From assembly GCA_031291305.1 (NCBI GenBank), contig JARLJH010000040.1:1-64000 (forward strand): DNA of 64,000 nt, read 5' to 3'. Every line of letters begins with the position of its first letter. The stretch's first letter is position 1. The DNA is from Rhodoferax sp. Lineage in GTDB: Bacteria > Pseudomonadota > Gammaproteobacteria > Burkholderiales > Burkholderiaceae_C. This document shows, in pieces, positions 36,439 to 44,610 of this stretch. Under the pieces are notes generated by a model that worked only from the letters and a program-made list of their open reading frames with translations, made no database searches and was not told the origin of the DNA. The translations under genes and the position numbers were made by a program.

Positions 36439-37802
36439 TGCCTGAAGTTGTGATGGTCCGGTCAGTGCAGCGCCGAGTGGCGCTGGTGTCGGCCGTGGTC
36501 GTCGGTGTTGCGCTGACAGTTGGAGTGATAGGTATGGAATTTGTTGAAGGCTTCGAGCATGAACAAATGCTTGACGGACGTCTGAAACATTTGGCCAGAA
36601 CCATTCTCAAGTTTGTCGATGACAAACCTGAAAAATTGGCAGCGGTGACATCGGAATCACTCTTGCGCCAAAGTGATGAAACGAAAGAACAATCGATCTA
36701 TATCTATCAGGCTTGGTCGAGCACCGGTAAACTGTTGTCACAGAGCTCCGGATCACCGATATCAAAACCGCTAACCAAGCTAGACAATTTCGGCTTTGAC
36801 TCGGTTTCCATCAACGGAGAAATGAACCGGGTGTTTTCGTTGGCGTCCCCAAGTGGATCGGTTGTTATACAGGTTGCAGAACCACTTAAGGAACGGGTTG
36901 ACAATTTCAGAGTGACCTTTGGGTTTTACCTAGCTACGCTATTGCTTCCCTTCGGGTTCTCAATGGCTGCGACCAGGTTCTTGCTGCGAAGTTCGTTTCG
37001 CGCGCTGGATAAGTTGGCCGAGCAAATGCACCAGCATCATATTCTGGATGCTAAACCGGTGACAAACGACATTCCCAACAACGAGTTTGCCCCCGTTTTT
37101 CTAGCCGTGAACTCCTTGTTTCAAAGGACCGGGCAAGCGTTTTTGATGGAGCAGCGATTCACATCCACAGCCGCACATGAACTGCGAACACCCTGGGCAG
37201 GCATCCGCGCACAGGCGCAAATTGCCTCCCATTCTCAGAATCAGGAAGAGTTGCATGCTGCCTTGCAATCCATCGTACGCGGCGTGGATCGCGCCTCGCA
37301 TCTGTTTGATCAATTGTTTGACCTGACAAGGGTCGACAGTATGTCAAAAGGCATTTCGTCGAGCTTTCAGCGCGTGCAGCTGGCCGGAATCTACACCGAG
37401 GTTCTGGAAGATCTGGGCAGCAAAGCGGCGTCTAAACGGATATCCATCACAAAGCAGCTTCCCGAAGAAGACATAAAGGGCATGGATTTCGCCATTTTTC
37501 TTTTGCTGAAGAATTTGGTGTCGAACGCGATTCTCTACACCGCAGAAGGGGGCAGAGTAGATGTTGGTATCTATCGAAATGGTCAGGATGTCACATTGAC
37601 CGTGGATGATTCTGGAAAAGGAATACCTGCTGATTCGCGCGAACGTGCATTCGAGCGCTTTAATCGTCTCGGGCAGCATGGTCCGGAAGGCGTCGGACTT
37701 GGCCTTTCAATCGTAGCGCAAATTGTTGAATTGCATCACGCGGACATTCACCTCTTGGACTCCCCACTGGGTGGTCTGCGAGTTCAGGTGATTTTTAGGT
37801 GA
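36438..37802 (+). CDS. Sensor histidine kinase, QseC/PmrB-like
   Basis: Inner-membrane kinase of 454 residues with helices at about 12-32 and 159-181 flanking a ~125-residue periplasmic sensor. The H-box is TAAHELRTPWAGIRAQAQIA, where Trp replaces the usual Leu after Pro. The N-box is LLKNLVSNAILYTAEGG, followed by DDSGKGIP and GVGLGLSIVAQIVELH. Its genuine partner gene directly upstream is decayed, so the intact OmpR-type regulator at 39021 is the likely substitute partner. The periplasmic signal is unknown; metals are typical for this group. Confidence 0.9.
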   Translation: MPEVVMVRSVQRRVALVSAVVVGVALTVGVIGMEFVEGFEHEQMLDGRLKHLARTILKFVDDKPEKLAAVTSESLLRQSDETKEQSIYIYQAWSSTGKLLSQSSGSPISKPLTKLDNFGFDSVSINGEMNRVFSLASPSGSVVIQVAEPLKERVDNFRVTFGFYLATLLLPFGFSMAATRFLLRSSFRALDKLAEQMHQHHILDAKPVTNDIPNNEFAPVFLAVNSLFQRTGQAFLMEQRFTSTAAHELRTPWAGIRAQAQIASHSQNQEELHAALQSIVRGVDRASHLFDQLFDLTRVDSMSKGISSSFQRVQLAGIYTEVLEDLGSKAASKRISITKQLPEEDIKGMDFAIFLLLKNLVSNAILYTAEGGRVDVGIYRNGQDVTLTVDDSGKGIPADSRERAFERFNRLGQHGPEGVGLGLSIVAQIVELHHADIHLLDSPLGGLRVQVIFR

Positions 37803-38039
37803 TTAACGGCTATTCGAGTCGCTACCCTGTGTCTTCGTGGCGCCTCTGGATCAGGAATTCCACGGCAATCCGAAACTCGTATTGCGCCATCCCCATTTCA
37901 GTCGTCCTGCCTCGGGAACAACGAACAGCACGATGCGAATCTCGGAGGTGTGTGGGTTACCGCGCATACTAAAGCCACCAAGCGTCTACAAGATTGAACC
38001 AATATGGAAATCGCTGATCAACAGGTTTTTTGAATTCGT
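37803..38039. other. Intergenic stretch, no gene recognised
   Basis: 237 bp between the kinase and the stand-alone receiver. A minus-strand frame (TSEIRIVLFVVPEAGRLKWG) and a plus-strand frame of 73 codons are open but belong to no family I recognise. It may hold the promoter of the receiver gene. Confidence 0.35.
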
Positions 38040-38552
38040 ATGTTTGGAGCCAATCTGAGAAATTCCATTATCTCCCTTGCATTACAGGCGCCGATGTCGA
38101 CGGATGTCACAGATTTGCCTAATGGACTGGGTGGCAATAGTACAACTGCCCTTGGGCCGGATACAGCGGCTTTGCGAGTTTTACTAGTGGAGGATTGCCA
38201 AGAGCACCAGCGTGATGCTTGCAAATTATTGTGCCGATGGGGCATCAAACCAGCTGTCGTGTCCAACGGTGTAAGGGCGGTCAAGCTTTACCGGGAACAG
38301 GAGTTTGATATTGTCCTGATGGATATTGCGATGCCGATCATGGACGGCCTGGAGGCGACTATGCTCATTCGGCGCGACGAATTCAAGTGTCCAGTGCATC
38401 GTCATTGTCCGATCATCGCCTATACGTCGGGTTGGACCATGGATGACAAAATGTTGTGGCAAAAAATTGGCATCGATGATGTACTCATCAAACCAACCCA
38501 GCCGGAGCAGATGGCCGCCTGTCTAACTCGTTGGTGTGGCAGACCACGCTGA
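38040..38552 (+). CDS. Stand-alone receiver domain protein
   Basis: Single receiver domain of 170 residues without an output domain. Key residues are VLLVEDCQEH, phosphoacceptor Asp in DIVLMDIAMPIMDGLEA, YTSG and the Lys in VLIKPTQPEQ. The sequence resembles the receiver of hybrid kinases and phosphorelays. The first ~45 residues are unconserved; ATG 38094 is an alternative start. It may act as a phosphate sink or relay between the kinase and the regulators of this cluster. Confidence 0.85.
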   Translation: MFGANLRNSIISLALQAPMSTDVTDLPNGLGGNSTTALGPDTAALRVLLVEDCQEHQRDACKLLCRWGIKPAVVSNGVRAVKLYREQEFDIVLMDIAMPIMDGLEATMLIRRDEFKCPVHRHCPIIAYTSGWTMDDKMLWQKIGIDDVLIKPTQPEQMAACLTRWCGRPR

Positions 38553-39020
38553 ATACGTCATGACCAAGACACCAGGTGGATTGACGGGATTCACGATCTA
38601 ACCTTGGGTGGTACTTTTGGACAGTAGGCATGAATGCATGGATCGTTTGCTGACCATCCTGGTTTGCACTCCATCTGAAATCTTGAGTGTCGAATTTTCT
38701 TCCACTTTTTTGGAAAGAACGATGCACAACAATCTAACCAATTGACAAATATCAATTTTTTTTATGGCATAAAAATTGCTGTATTGGTTCGTTGAGTTTG
38801 AAATGAAGCGAACCGCGCGTCCACTCATTTGACAGAATTCAAAAAGTAAACGATCTGCGAATGGCTATTGGCTGACATGGCAGCTTTCGGATGGTAGTGT
38901 CGGCTATAGAGACGCTAGGGTTGCATAACTTGACAATGGACTATCCGGGTATCTTCCTGTAGCTGATTGGTGACTTTGCAAAAGAAGTTTTAGGAAAGCT
39001 TTTGTGATTGAGAGGTTGGC
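38553..39020. other. AT-rich regulatory stretch upstream of the OmpR-type regulator
   Basis: 468 bp without a credible gene. AATTGA-CAAATA-TCAATT followed by a T-run near 38740-38765 could be a weak terminator for the receiver gene, and it overlaps a TTGACA hexamer. A degenerate direct repeat TTTTAG-GAAAG-CTTTTG lies at 38988-39004, just before the regulator start. Confidence 0.4.
38988..39004 (+). promoter_or_regulatory. Degenerate PmrA-type box before the OmpR regulator gene
   Basis: TTTTAG-GAAAG-CTTTTG keeps the 6-5-6 spacing of the boxes at 25769 and 56194, with changes in both half-sites. It lies 16 bp upstream of the ATG at 39021, a position suited to autorepression. Weak evidence on its own. 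Confidence 0.25.
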
Positions 39021-39764
39021 ATGCGATTGATACTTGTTGAAGATGACAAGATGCTGGGCGAAGCTGTGCAAACTCATCTGAACCGCTCGGGTTTCGCCGT
39101 CGATTGGGTTGGATGTGGCAATGATTTTTCTGAAGCCGTCAGAGGCCACCATTATGACTTCGTGGTATTGGACCTGGGTCTGCCAGACTGCAACGGTGAG
39201 GTATTGGTCAATCAAGTGCAACAGCAGCAACGTCGCGTTCCTGTGATTGTGGTGACGGCGCGCGGCAGCGTGTTTGATCGGATCAAACTTTTGGATCTGG
39301 GTGCCGATGACTTTCTGGTCAAGCCATACGATTTGGATGAATTGACGGCGCGCATTCGATCTGTACTGCGCCGACAACCATCAGACGACGCCGATGCCGG
39401 TGCGTCCGTGCATGGGCCACTGTGCCTGTATCCCTTGCGATTTTCAGCAACATGGGAGGGTAAGCCCATCCCTCTGACCCACCGCGAGTTCTGGGTGCTG
39501 GAGGTATTGGTTCGCAGAAAGAACCAGGTCTTGACACGCGCGCAGATCGAGGAAGCTCTGTATGGCTGGGGCGAGGAAGTGGAGAGCAATGCGATTGAGG
39601 TGTATATCCACATGCTGCGCCGAAAAATTTGCCCTGATCTGATTCATACCGTCCGTGGGGTTGGCTATCAGTTGGCTCCGGCCCGAATATATGACAGATA
39701 TTGCACGGGTCCGGTCGGTGTCGAGCCAAGTGACGCATGTATCGAATGTAGTCGCCAAAGTTGA
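39021..39764 (+). CDS. OmpR-family response regulator, PmrA/QseB-like
   Basis: Regulator of 247 residues: receiver with EDDKMLGEAV, phosphoacceptor Asp in FVVLDLGLPDCNG, Thr in VTARG and Lys in LVKPYDLDEL. The winged-helix domain follows with PLTHREFWVLEVLVRRKNQV, EVYIHMLRRKICPDLIHTVRGVGYQL. It has no adjacent kinase, while the kinase at 36438 has lost its own regulator gene. It is the best candidate to bind the YTTAAK-N5-YTTAA boxes at 25769 and 56194, the site type used by its subfamily. Confidence 0.92.
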   Translation: MRLILVEDDKMLGEAVQTHLNRSGFAVDWVGCGNDFSEAVRGHHYDFVVLDLGLPDCNGEVLVNQVQQQQRRVPVIVVTARGSVFDRIKLLDLGADDFLVKPYDLDELTARIRSVLRRQPSDDADAGASVHGPLCLYPLRFSATWEGKPIPLTHREFWVLEVLVRRKNQVLTRAQIEEALYGWGEEVESNAIEVYIHMLRRKICPDLIHTVRGVGYQLAPARIYDRYCTGPVGVEPSDACIECSRQS

Positions 39765-39827
39765 TGCTGGCGATCTTGCTCACTTTCGTCACGGAGACGG
39801 TCATGAATGTAACGACTGTTTCCTACA

Positions 39828-40511
39828 TTACTGACTTATGAGTAACTGCGTCATCCATTCTGGCAAATCTACCAATCCGACCTGCATGGCAATCAGCGTC
39901 ATCTCAGTCGCGTTGCGAACGCCAAGTTTGCGCATAAGACTGGCGCGGTCTTTCTCGATCGTCTTCGGACTGATGCATAGACTTTTGGCTGCGTCCAAAT
40001 TGGATTTTCCTTCCGCAATCAGTTGAAGTATGCCCCGTTCACGGACGGTGAGCTTATCGACTTCTGGCAAATCACTATTCGGTTTATTAGGAAAGACAAA
40101 ACGATCAACAACATAATGAGAGATATCCGGGGTAAGGTATAACTTGCCTCTTGCAGCGCTGCGCAATGCAACCCATAACTCATCCACACTGGCGTCCTTT
40201 AAAACAAATCCATCGATGTTTAAACGCAGGGCGGCGCGCACGTAATCTTCAGCCCGCAGACTGGTCAGCAATACAACCTTAACCTGAGGGTGACGGTGTT
40301 TAATCTGCTTGATCGCTTCAAGTCCGTTGCCTCCCGGGGACTTGACGTCAATCAAGACTAGGTCAGCATCAATATGATCCAAGGCCGATGCGGCCGCCTT
40401 GCCAGAGTCCAAGTCTCCCACAACCTGAAAATCCGATAAAAACGAGATCAGCGCTGCAATGCCTTTGCGGAAAAGCATGTTGTCGTCGACCAAAAGTATC
40501 CGGGTTTTCAT
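39828..40511 (-). CDS. NarL/FixJ-family response regulator
   Basis: Receiver plus LuxR-type regulator of 227 residues, paralogous to the one at 35387. The Asp is in DLVLIDVKSPGGNG; LLTSLRAEDYV and VLKDAS follow, and the HTH is LTVRERGILQLIAEGKSNLDAAKSLCISPKTIEKDR. In the HTH, KDR replaces the usual KHR. It lies downstream of the oxidase operon on the same strand but 232 bp away, so it is probably transcribed from its own promoter. Confidence 0.92.
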   Translation of the reverse strand: MKTRILLVDDNMLFRKGIAALISFLSDFQVVGDLDSGKAAASALDHIDADLVLIDVKSPGGNGLEAIKQIKHRHPQVKVVLLTSLRAEDYVRAALRLNIDGFVLKDASVDELWVALRSAARGKLYLTPDISHYVVDRFVFPNKPNSDLPEVDKLTVRERGILQLIAEGKSNLDAAKSLCISPKTIEKDRASLMRKLGVRNATEMTLIAMQVGLVDLPEWMTQLLISQ

Positions 40512-40643
40512 TTATTGCTCCTTTGAACTATTCCGTGTTCAATTCAGTAGCACACATCGTGCAGCAGCCCTATGTTTACTCCCTTATCGCTCGCTTGCGG
40601 AAAAAATCATACATCTCTAAATACCAAAATTCATTGAGCCCAC

Positions 40644-40682
40644 AATATTCGAACAGGTTCCTCAGGTAAATAGCCGAATATT
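40644..40682. promoter_or_regulatory. Inverted repeat upstream of the second NarL-type regulator
   Basis: AATATTCG (40644-40651) and CGAATATT (40675-40682) are perfect inverted 8-mers 23 bp apart. Between them lies a second dyad GAAC-AG-GTTC at 40651-40660. The site is about 135-170 bp before the regulator start and 60 bp after the oxidase operon. It could be an operator or an mRNA-end hairpin. Confidence 0.35.
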
Positions 40683-40743
40683 CAGAATTAACACATTGAG
40701 TGAACCCTCCAAACCTTCAGAGCGCTGCAGAACCTGACAATCT

Positions 40744-42393
40744 TTACGGGACAGTCCACTCACTGTCAGCCACGATACTTTGCCTGTTACCCCCATCTTT
40801 TTGAGTATCAAAACGAACCACGTAGCCGCCCTTGGACCCAAAGCGCTGCCCTGGCGCCAGACTCAACCGCGGGTAGTACCCATTGACAAGCCTGTGAGAC
40901 ACCATGGCTTCAACACACTCAACCAGATAGTCTGGGACAAAGCTATCCAGCATTCCTGTTAATGTCTCAGCCAGAATGCCACAGGCAACGTAGGTGTCCG
41001 CTTGAATCCGTTCATCCACGATTGGCAGATGTTTGATCCGGAGCCAACTTTGCGGAAAATTCATCCTCACCTTGCGCAGCTCAGGTAAATCCACCGGGTA
41101 GGTTAATCGGGCCACAGTTCGCCAAGCCTCAGGCAACGGTGCGTTCTCCATGCCAGACATGATGCCTGAAATAAAGACCCGCGTGGGTATCGGCGTGATC
41201 GACGCAAGCTTTTGAATATCTGCCGGGCGCAGCCACAACGCCAGTGCATCATCAGGTGCAAGGCCGCCCAGCGCCAACGTCATCTCCTTTTGATCAGACA
41301 ACTCGTGCTGCAGAGGACGGTTTTCCACCTTGATGCCTGAAGCCCTTGCCAACGCAGCCAAGGCGCTGCTCGCTGACTCACCGACATCACCTTGTCGGTA
41401 CACCTGAACCAGCCGCGCTATATGGGGTGAGTCCGTCAAGCTTGCCGATTGTCCAAAAAGCCCCTTAGCCATCAAGTCGGCTTCAAGCAACACACCACGA
41501 GAGAAATAGATTGGATAGAAATCATTTTCAGCCACCACCGGCAAATCAACGTTAGGTAACAGGCAGGGTAGCTTCTCAACTTCACAGAAGTGGTGTATTG
41601 GTGCCCAAGTACGTCCACCCAATCCGGAAATCACCGCAAATACGGGCTCCGCTGCTAATCGTGCACGCAATTGTTGCTCCCACTGATCGGATTCACCGCT
41701 GAGTTGCCAGACGTGTAACTGCCAGCGGCGTGACACCCGGTATTCGATTTCACGCGAAGACTGCAAGGGACGCACACCACCACGAATGAATTGATTTTTA
41801 TCTGCAAAAAAATGCTCCATCACATCAAGCATCGCCTGACGCTTGATCGGATCAGAATCCGGTGTGATGATGGTGGCAAAGTGCAAAGTATCTCCAATGA
41901 CCCCACGAGTCGGCATTGCGCTCAGGCCTTTGAGATAGTTTGTGAGAGACGCCATGCTGAGGTCGTCCATTGGATATCGCGGCATTAAATAGCTCAATGT
42001 GCGGCCATTGGGGCCAACTCCTTCTCTGATAGCGCGCGCCAAGGTTTCATCGGTATAGGGTTCTCTTGTGGATCGATAACCAGACACGTGCGGCAGGCTC
42101 ATATCCTGTACATTGGTTGAATGGGACCGAAACAGATATTTTCCGATGATTGGTGGTACAACAACACTCCCCTCGGTGGTACCCAAGCCACTGGGGCGAT
42201 GACAGTTCACGCAAGCTGCATGCAAGCCCTCCACCACGCCACCCTCGTCGCGATAGCCCCGAAGCGGTACGGTTGAAGGCAATTCACCACGGCGGTAAAT
42301 GGCCTCTCCTGCGCTGGTGTCCAGCCCCCTCCCAAATGCGATGGGCGAAGACAGCAACAGAACAAGGCACGCTAACCAACATTTCGTTTGCAT
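40744..42393 (-). CDS. Cytochrome c fused to a periplasmic ligand-binding-like domain
   Basis: Exported protein of 549 residues: signal peptide (CWLACLVLLLSSPIAFG), a c-type cytochrome domain with one heme motif CVNCH (residues about 59-63) and candidate axial Met in YLMPRYPM near 130. A ~380-residue domain follows that looks like a type 1 periplasmic binding protein of ABC or receptor type. ATG 42393 is chosen because the signal peptide starts there. Last gene of the oxidase operon, 14 bp after the Sco gene. It could take electrons from the oxidase system or sense a ligand. Confidence 0.8.
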   Translation of the reverse strand: MQTKCWLACLVLLLSSPIAFGRGLDTSAGEAIYRRGELPSTVPLRGYRDEGGVVEGLHAACVNCHRPSGLGTTEGSVVVPPIIGKYLFRSHSTNVQDMSLPHVSGYRSTREPYTDETLARAIREGVGPNGRTLSYLMPRYPMDDLSMASLTNYLKGLSAMPTRGVIGDTLHFATIITPDSDPIKRQAMLDVMEHFFADKNQFIRGGVRPLQSSREIEYRVSRRWQLHVWQLSGESDQWEQQLRARLAAEPVFAVISGLGGRTWAPIHHFCEVEKLPCLLPNVDLPVVAENDFYPIYFSRGVLLEADLMAKGLFGQSASLTDSPHIARLVQVYRQGDVGESASSALAALARASGIKVENRPLQHELSDQKEMTLALGGLAPDDALALWLRPADIQKLASITPIPTRVFISGIMSGMENAPLPEAWRTVARLTYPVDLPELRKVRMNFPQSWLRIKHLPIVDERIQADTYVACGILAETLTGMLDSFVPDYLVECVEAMVSHRLVNGYYPRLSLAPGQRFGSKGGYVVRFDTQKDGGNRQSIVADSEWTVP

Positions 42394-42407
42394 CGCCGTA
42401 GAGTGAC

Positions 42408-43037
42408 TCAGTTTGTCGAGGTAAGTGATGCCGACGACGCCGTGAGCTTCGCAAATTGGTCCATCAAATCTTGAGACGACGCAAAGCCGTCCATCCGTAC
42501 CCATGATTTACCAGGGGCAGAGCGCAACAGTGTCAATGAGCTGTGATTCATTTTGTCTCCGCCGTAGACGTTAAAAGCCTTCTCTGTCGCAATAATTGCG
42601 TTGACAGTACCTGTGTAATGCTGCCATTGGCTACCAGCGGAGTACCGTTGCGCATACACCCGCAAGCGTGCGGGCGTATCCTGCTCCGGGTCAATCGTAA
42701 TGGACACCATATGGACTTTCTCGCGTTGATCGCCCAGACGCGACTGGAATTCCGAAAACACCTGACTCATGAGCGGACAAATTCCGGTGCAGGTGGTGTA
42801 GATGAAATTTAGGATAACCGGGCGGCCATCGTTGAGCTCTTGCGTCAACAGCACCTTTTGACCGTCGTCACGAATCAGCCAAAGTGGTGGCACGGTGTAT
42901 TGAGCCGTGGTTACAGTCAGGCCTTTTTCCGGGTGAAGACCGTGGGCTTGCGCGACGAATGCGTTGGTTCCCATCGTTACAGATGCAAAAAGCATTAAAG
43001 CGATGGCCTTCTTGGGATAGAAAGCGTGAAACTTCAT
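42408..43037 (-). CDS. Second Sco1/SenC-type copper chaperone
   Basis: Exported thioredoxin-fold protein of 209 residues with signal peptide ending near AFVAQA, copper motif CTGIC in IYTTCTGICPLMSQV and the distal His in MNHSSLTLLRS. Start ATG 43037 is preceded by a strong GGAGG. It sits within the multicopper oxidase operon, so it probably loads copper into, or maintains the cysteines of, that enzyme before export. Confidence 0.88.
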   Translation of the reverse strand: MKFHAFYPKKAIALMLFASVTMGTNAFVAQAHGLHPEKGLTVTTAQYTVPPLWLIRDDGQKVLLTQELNDGRPVILNFIYTTCTGICPLMSQVFSEFQSRLGDQREKVHMVSITIDPEQDTPARLRVYAQRYSAGSQWQHYTGTVNAIIATEKAFNVYGGDKMNHSSLTLLRSAPGKSWVRMDGFASSQDLMDQFAKLTASSASLTSTN

Positions 43038-43157
43038 GATGAACCTCCGTTTGAATATTGGTCCGACACCAGCTATTTGGTTTGGCAAACCAAGAGTCGT
43101 GCGTTCCGGGTTTTGGGCACAAGAGCGCGCCAACCTCCGGTGCCGACCTCATCTACG

Positions 43158-44042
43158 TCAGGTCGGCTTGGAGAAGTGGGAATCTGGCAGCGCGGGATTC
43201 ACCGACACCTGATGGATATCGATACGCTGAGATGTTGTAGCCCCGGCGTACCTGTCCTCCAGCACAAATGGCAACATAAGATTGCCCACCTTGCGATAGT
43301 CACTCATCGTCGTGACAACAATACGCTCCTTGCCGCCAAACGAATGTGGCACCGCAAGCCTGACATCCAGAAAGGTCTGCGCATCAATCCAGAGAGTGAG
43401 CTGGTCGCCGTTCTTCAGGGCGAGCTTGAGCTTGTAGGCCTCACGTCCATCAACAGGGTCCACGCCAGCCAATTCAACGTGCGTGCCCTTGGCGGCGTAG
43501 TCGATCAACGGGCCGTCAAGCTCCTGTTGGCTTTGCGCCAAGCGCTGCTCATAGGCGCTGTATGGTTCGACCTCGTGCCGACCCAGGTATGGCCGCAGCT
43601 TCCAGCCAACCGAGCCGTTATAGACCTGGATTGCTTTTGCTCCCCGCGCTTCGATCTCCACGCGCATCTGCCGCGGGCGACGGAACTCGATTAAGTATGG
43701 CAGCCGTATAACCGTGTCCGCATGGGCCTCAGCGGCAGTCAATTCAGGATGCAGGCGCTTGCGCGGCCGGTCCGGGCTGCCGCGCGTTTCCTCAACCAGT
43801 TTGCGGGTGTCTGGCGTGGTGTGACCGACATCCATCAAACCGGACATGGACAGCGTCTGCACCGAGTGCCAGGCAGCGGAGCCGCCACGCGCTGAGATGT
43901 TGCGGGCCAGGATGGTGTCCAGCGACAATGTGGCCGCCTTGCTTTGGGCATGGCTGAACGCGGGAAAGGACCCCGCCAACAGCGTCACGCCCAGGGAGCC
44001 AAGCGCCGTTCGACGGGTAGGTGAAAAGATCGATTGAGTCAT
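43158..44042 (-). CDS. Exported protein, LolA/LppX-like fold, of the oxidase operon
   Basis: Protein of 294 residues with a twin-arginine-type signal (SPTRRTALGSLGVTLLAG). The mature part, ARGGSAAWHSVQTLSMSGLM, MRVEIEARGAKAIQVYNGSVGWKL and KLALKNGDQLTLWIDAQTFL, follows the pattern of outer-membrane lipoprotein-sorting-like half-barrels that bind hydrophobic ligands. The specific role is unknown. Placement between the giant oxidase protein and the Sco gene suggests an accessory in assembly or surface delivery. Confidence 0.72.
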   Translation of the reverse strand: MTQSIFSPTRRTALGSLGVTLLAGSFPAFSHAQSKAATLSLDTILARNISARGGSAAWHSVQTLSMSGLMDVGHTTPDTRKLVEETRGSPDRPRKRLHPELTAAEAHADTVIRLPYLIEFRRPRQMRVEIEARGAKAIQVYNGSVGWKLRPYLGRHEVEPYSAYEQRLAQSQQELDGPLIDYAAKGTHVELAGVDPVDGREAYKLKLALKNGDQLTLWIDAQTFLDVRLAVPHSFGGKERIVVTTMSDYRKVGNLMLPFVLEDRYAGATTSQRIDIHQVSVNPALPDSHFSKPT

Positions 44043-44054
44043 GGTTGCAAGCTC

Positions 44055-44603
44055 CTAGTCGACGATGATTTCATCGGCGCGAAAATCGCCAATGACGATG
44101 CTGACACGGTCTCCGGGCGCCACCAGCTTGCCTGGATTGCCAAAGATCACAAAATAGGTGCGGTCCGCCAAGGGCGTGGCTGTCTGGCGTAGCTCCCCGA
44201 TATTTTCCATCGCAGGCACCGCCAGGCGGGCACCGGTTTTTGCATCAATCAGGTACGGTCGCAGCCTGTTGTCAAACAGAGGCAGCGCCCGCAGCACATT
44301 CACAACGCGGTAGCTCAGCTTGAGCATATAGCCGGACGAAACCCGGTGCACACCGGCGATGTCAACCCCCCAATTGCGCTTGTAGCGGTCGCTGTAGCGC
44401 GCATGCCAGGTTTGCTGTGCGGTCGTGCTGTCGGCCATGGCCTGGGTGTCGCCTGCATAGGCAGAAAACACCGAACACACGAACCCAAACAGCAATAGAG
44501 CAGAACCCAGCACGGCGAGTCGATGTCGGCAGAGCCGCCGTGGTCGGCCAGTGTCAAGTCCACTGGCCGAGGGGCAAAGCGAAAGCATGTGATCAAACAT
44601 CAT
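44055..44603 (-). CDS. Hypothetical membrane-anchored/exported protein of the oxidase operon
   Basis: Protein of 182 residues with one hydrophobic segment (LAVLGSALLLFGFVCSVFSAYAG, residues 29-51), then a small domain with YMLKLSYRVVNVLRALPLFD, RPYLIDAKTGARLAVPAMENIG and RTYFVIFGNPGKLVAPGDRVSIVIGDF, possibly a beta-sandwich. I do not recognise the family. It starts 7 bp after the giant protein gene and ends 12 bp before the next, so it is firmly in the operon. Confidence 0.7.
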   Translation of the reverse strand: MMFDHMLSLCPSASGLDTGRPRRLCRHRLAVLGSALLLFGFVCSVFSAYAGDTQAMADSTTAQQTWHARYSDRYKRNWGVDIAGVHRVSSGYMLKLSYRVVNVLRALPLFDNRLRPYLIDAKTGARLAVPAMENIGELRQTATPLADRTYFVIFGNPGKLVAPGDRVSIVIGDFRADEIIVD

Positions 44604-44610
44604 GACGACA

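Noticed and set aside
37837-38058. 73-codon frame between kinase and receiver genes
   Set aside because: No recognisable product and a poor start. The reverse frame is equally open, so coding is not supported.
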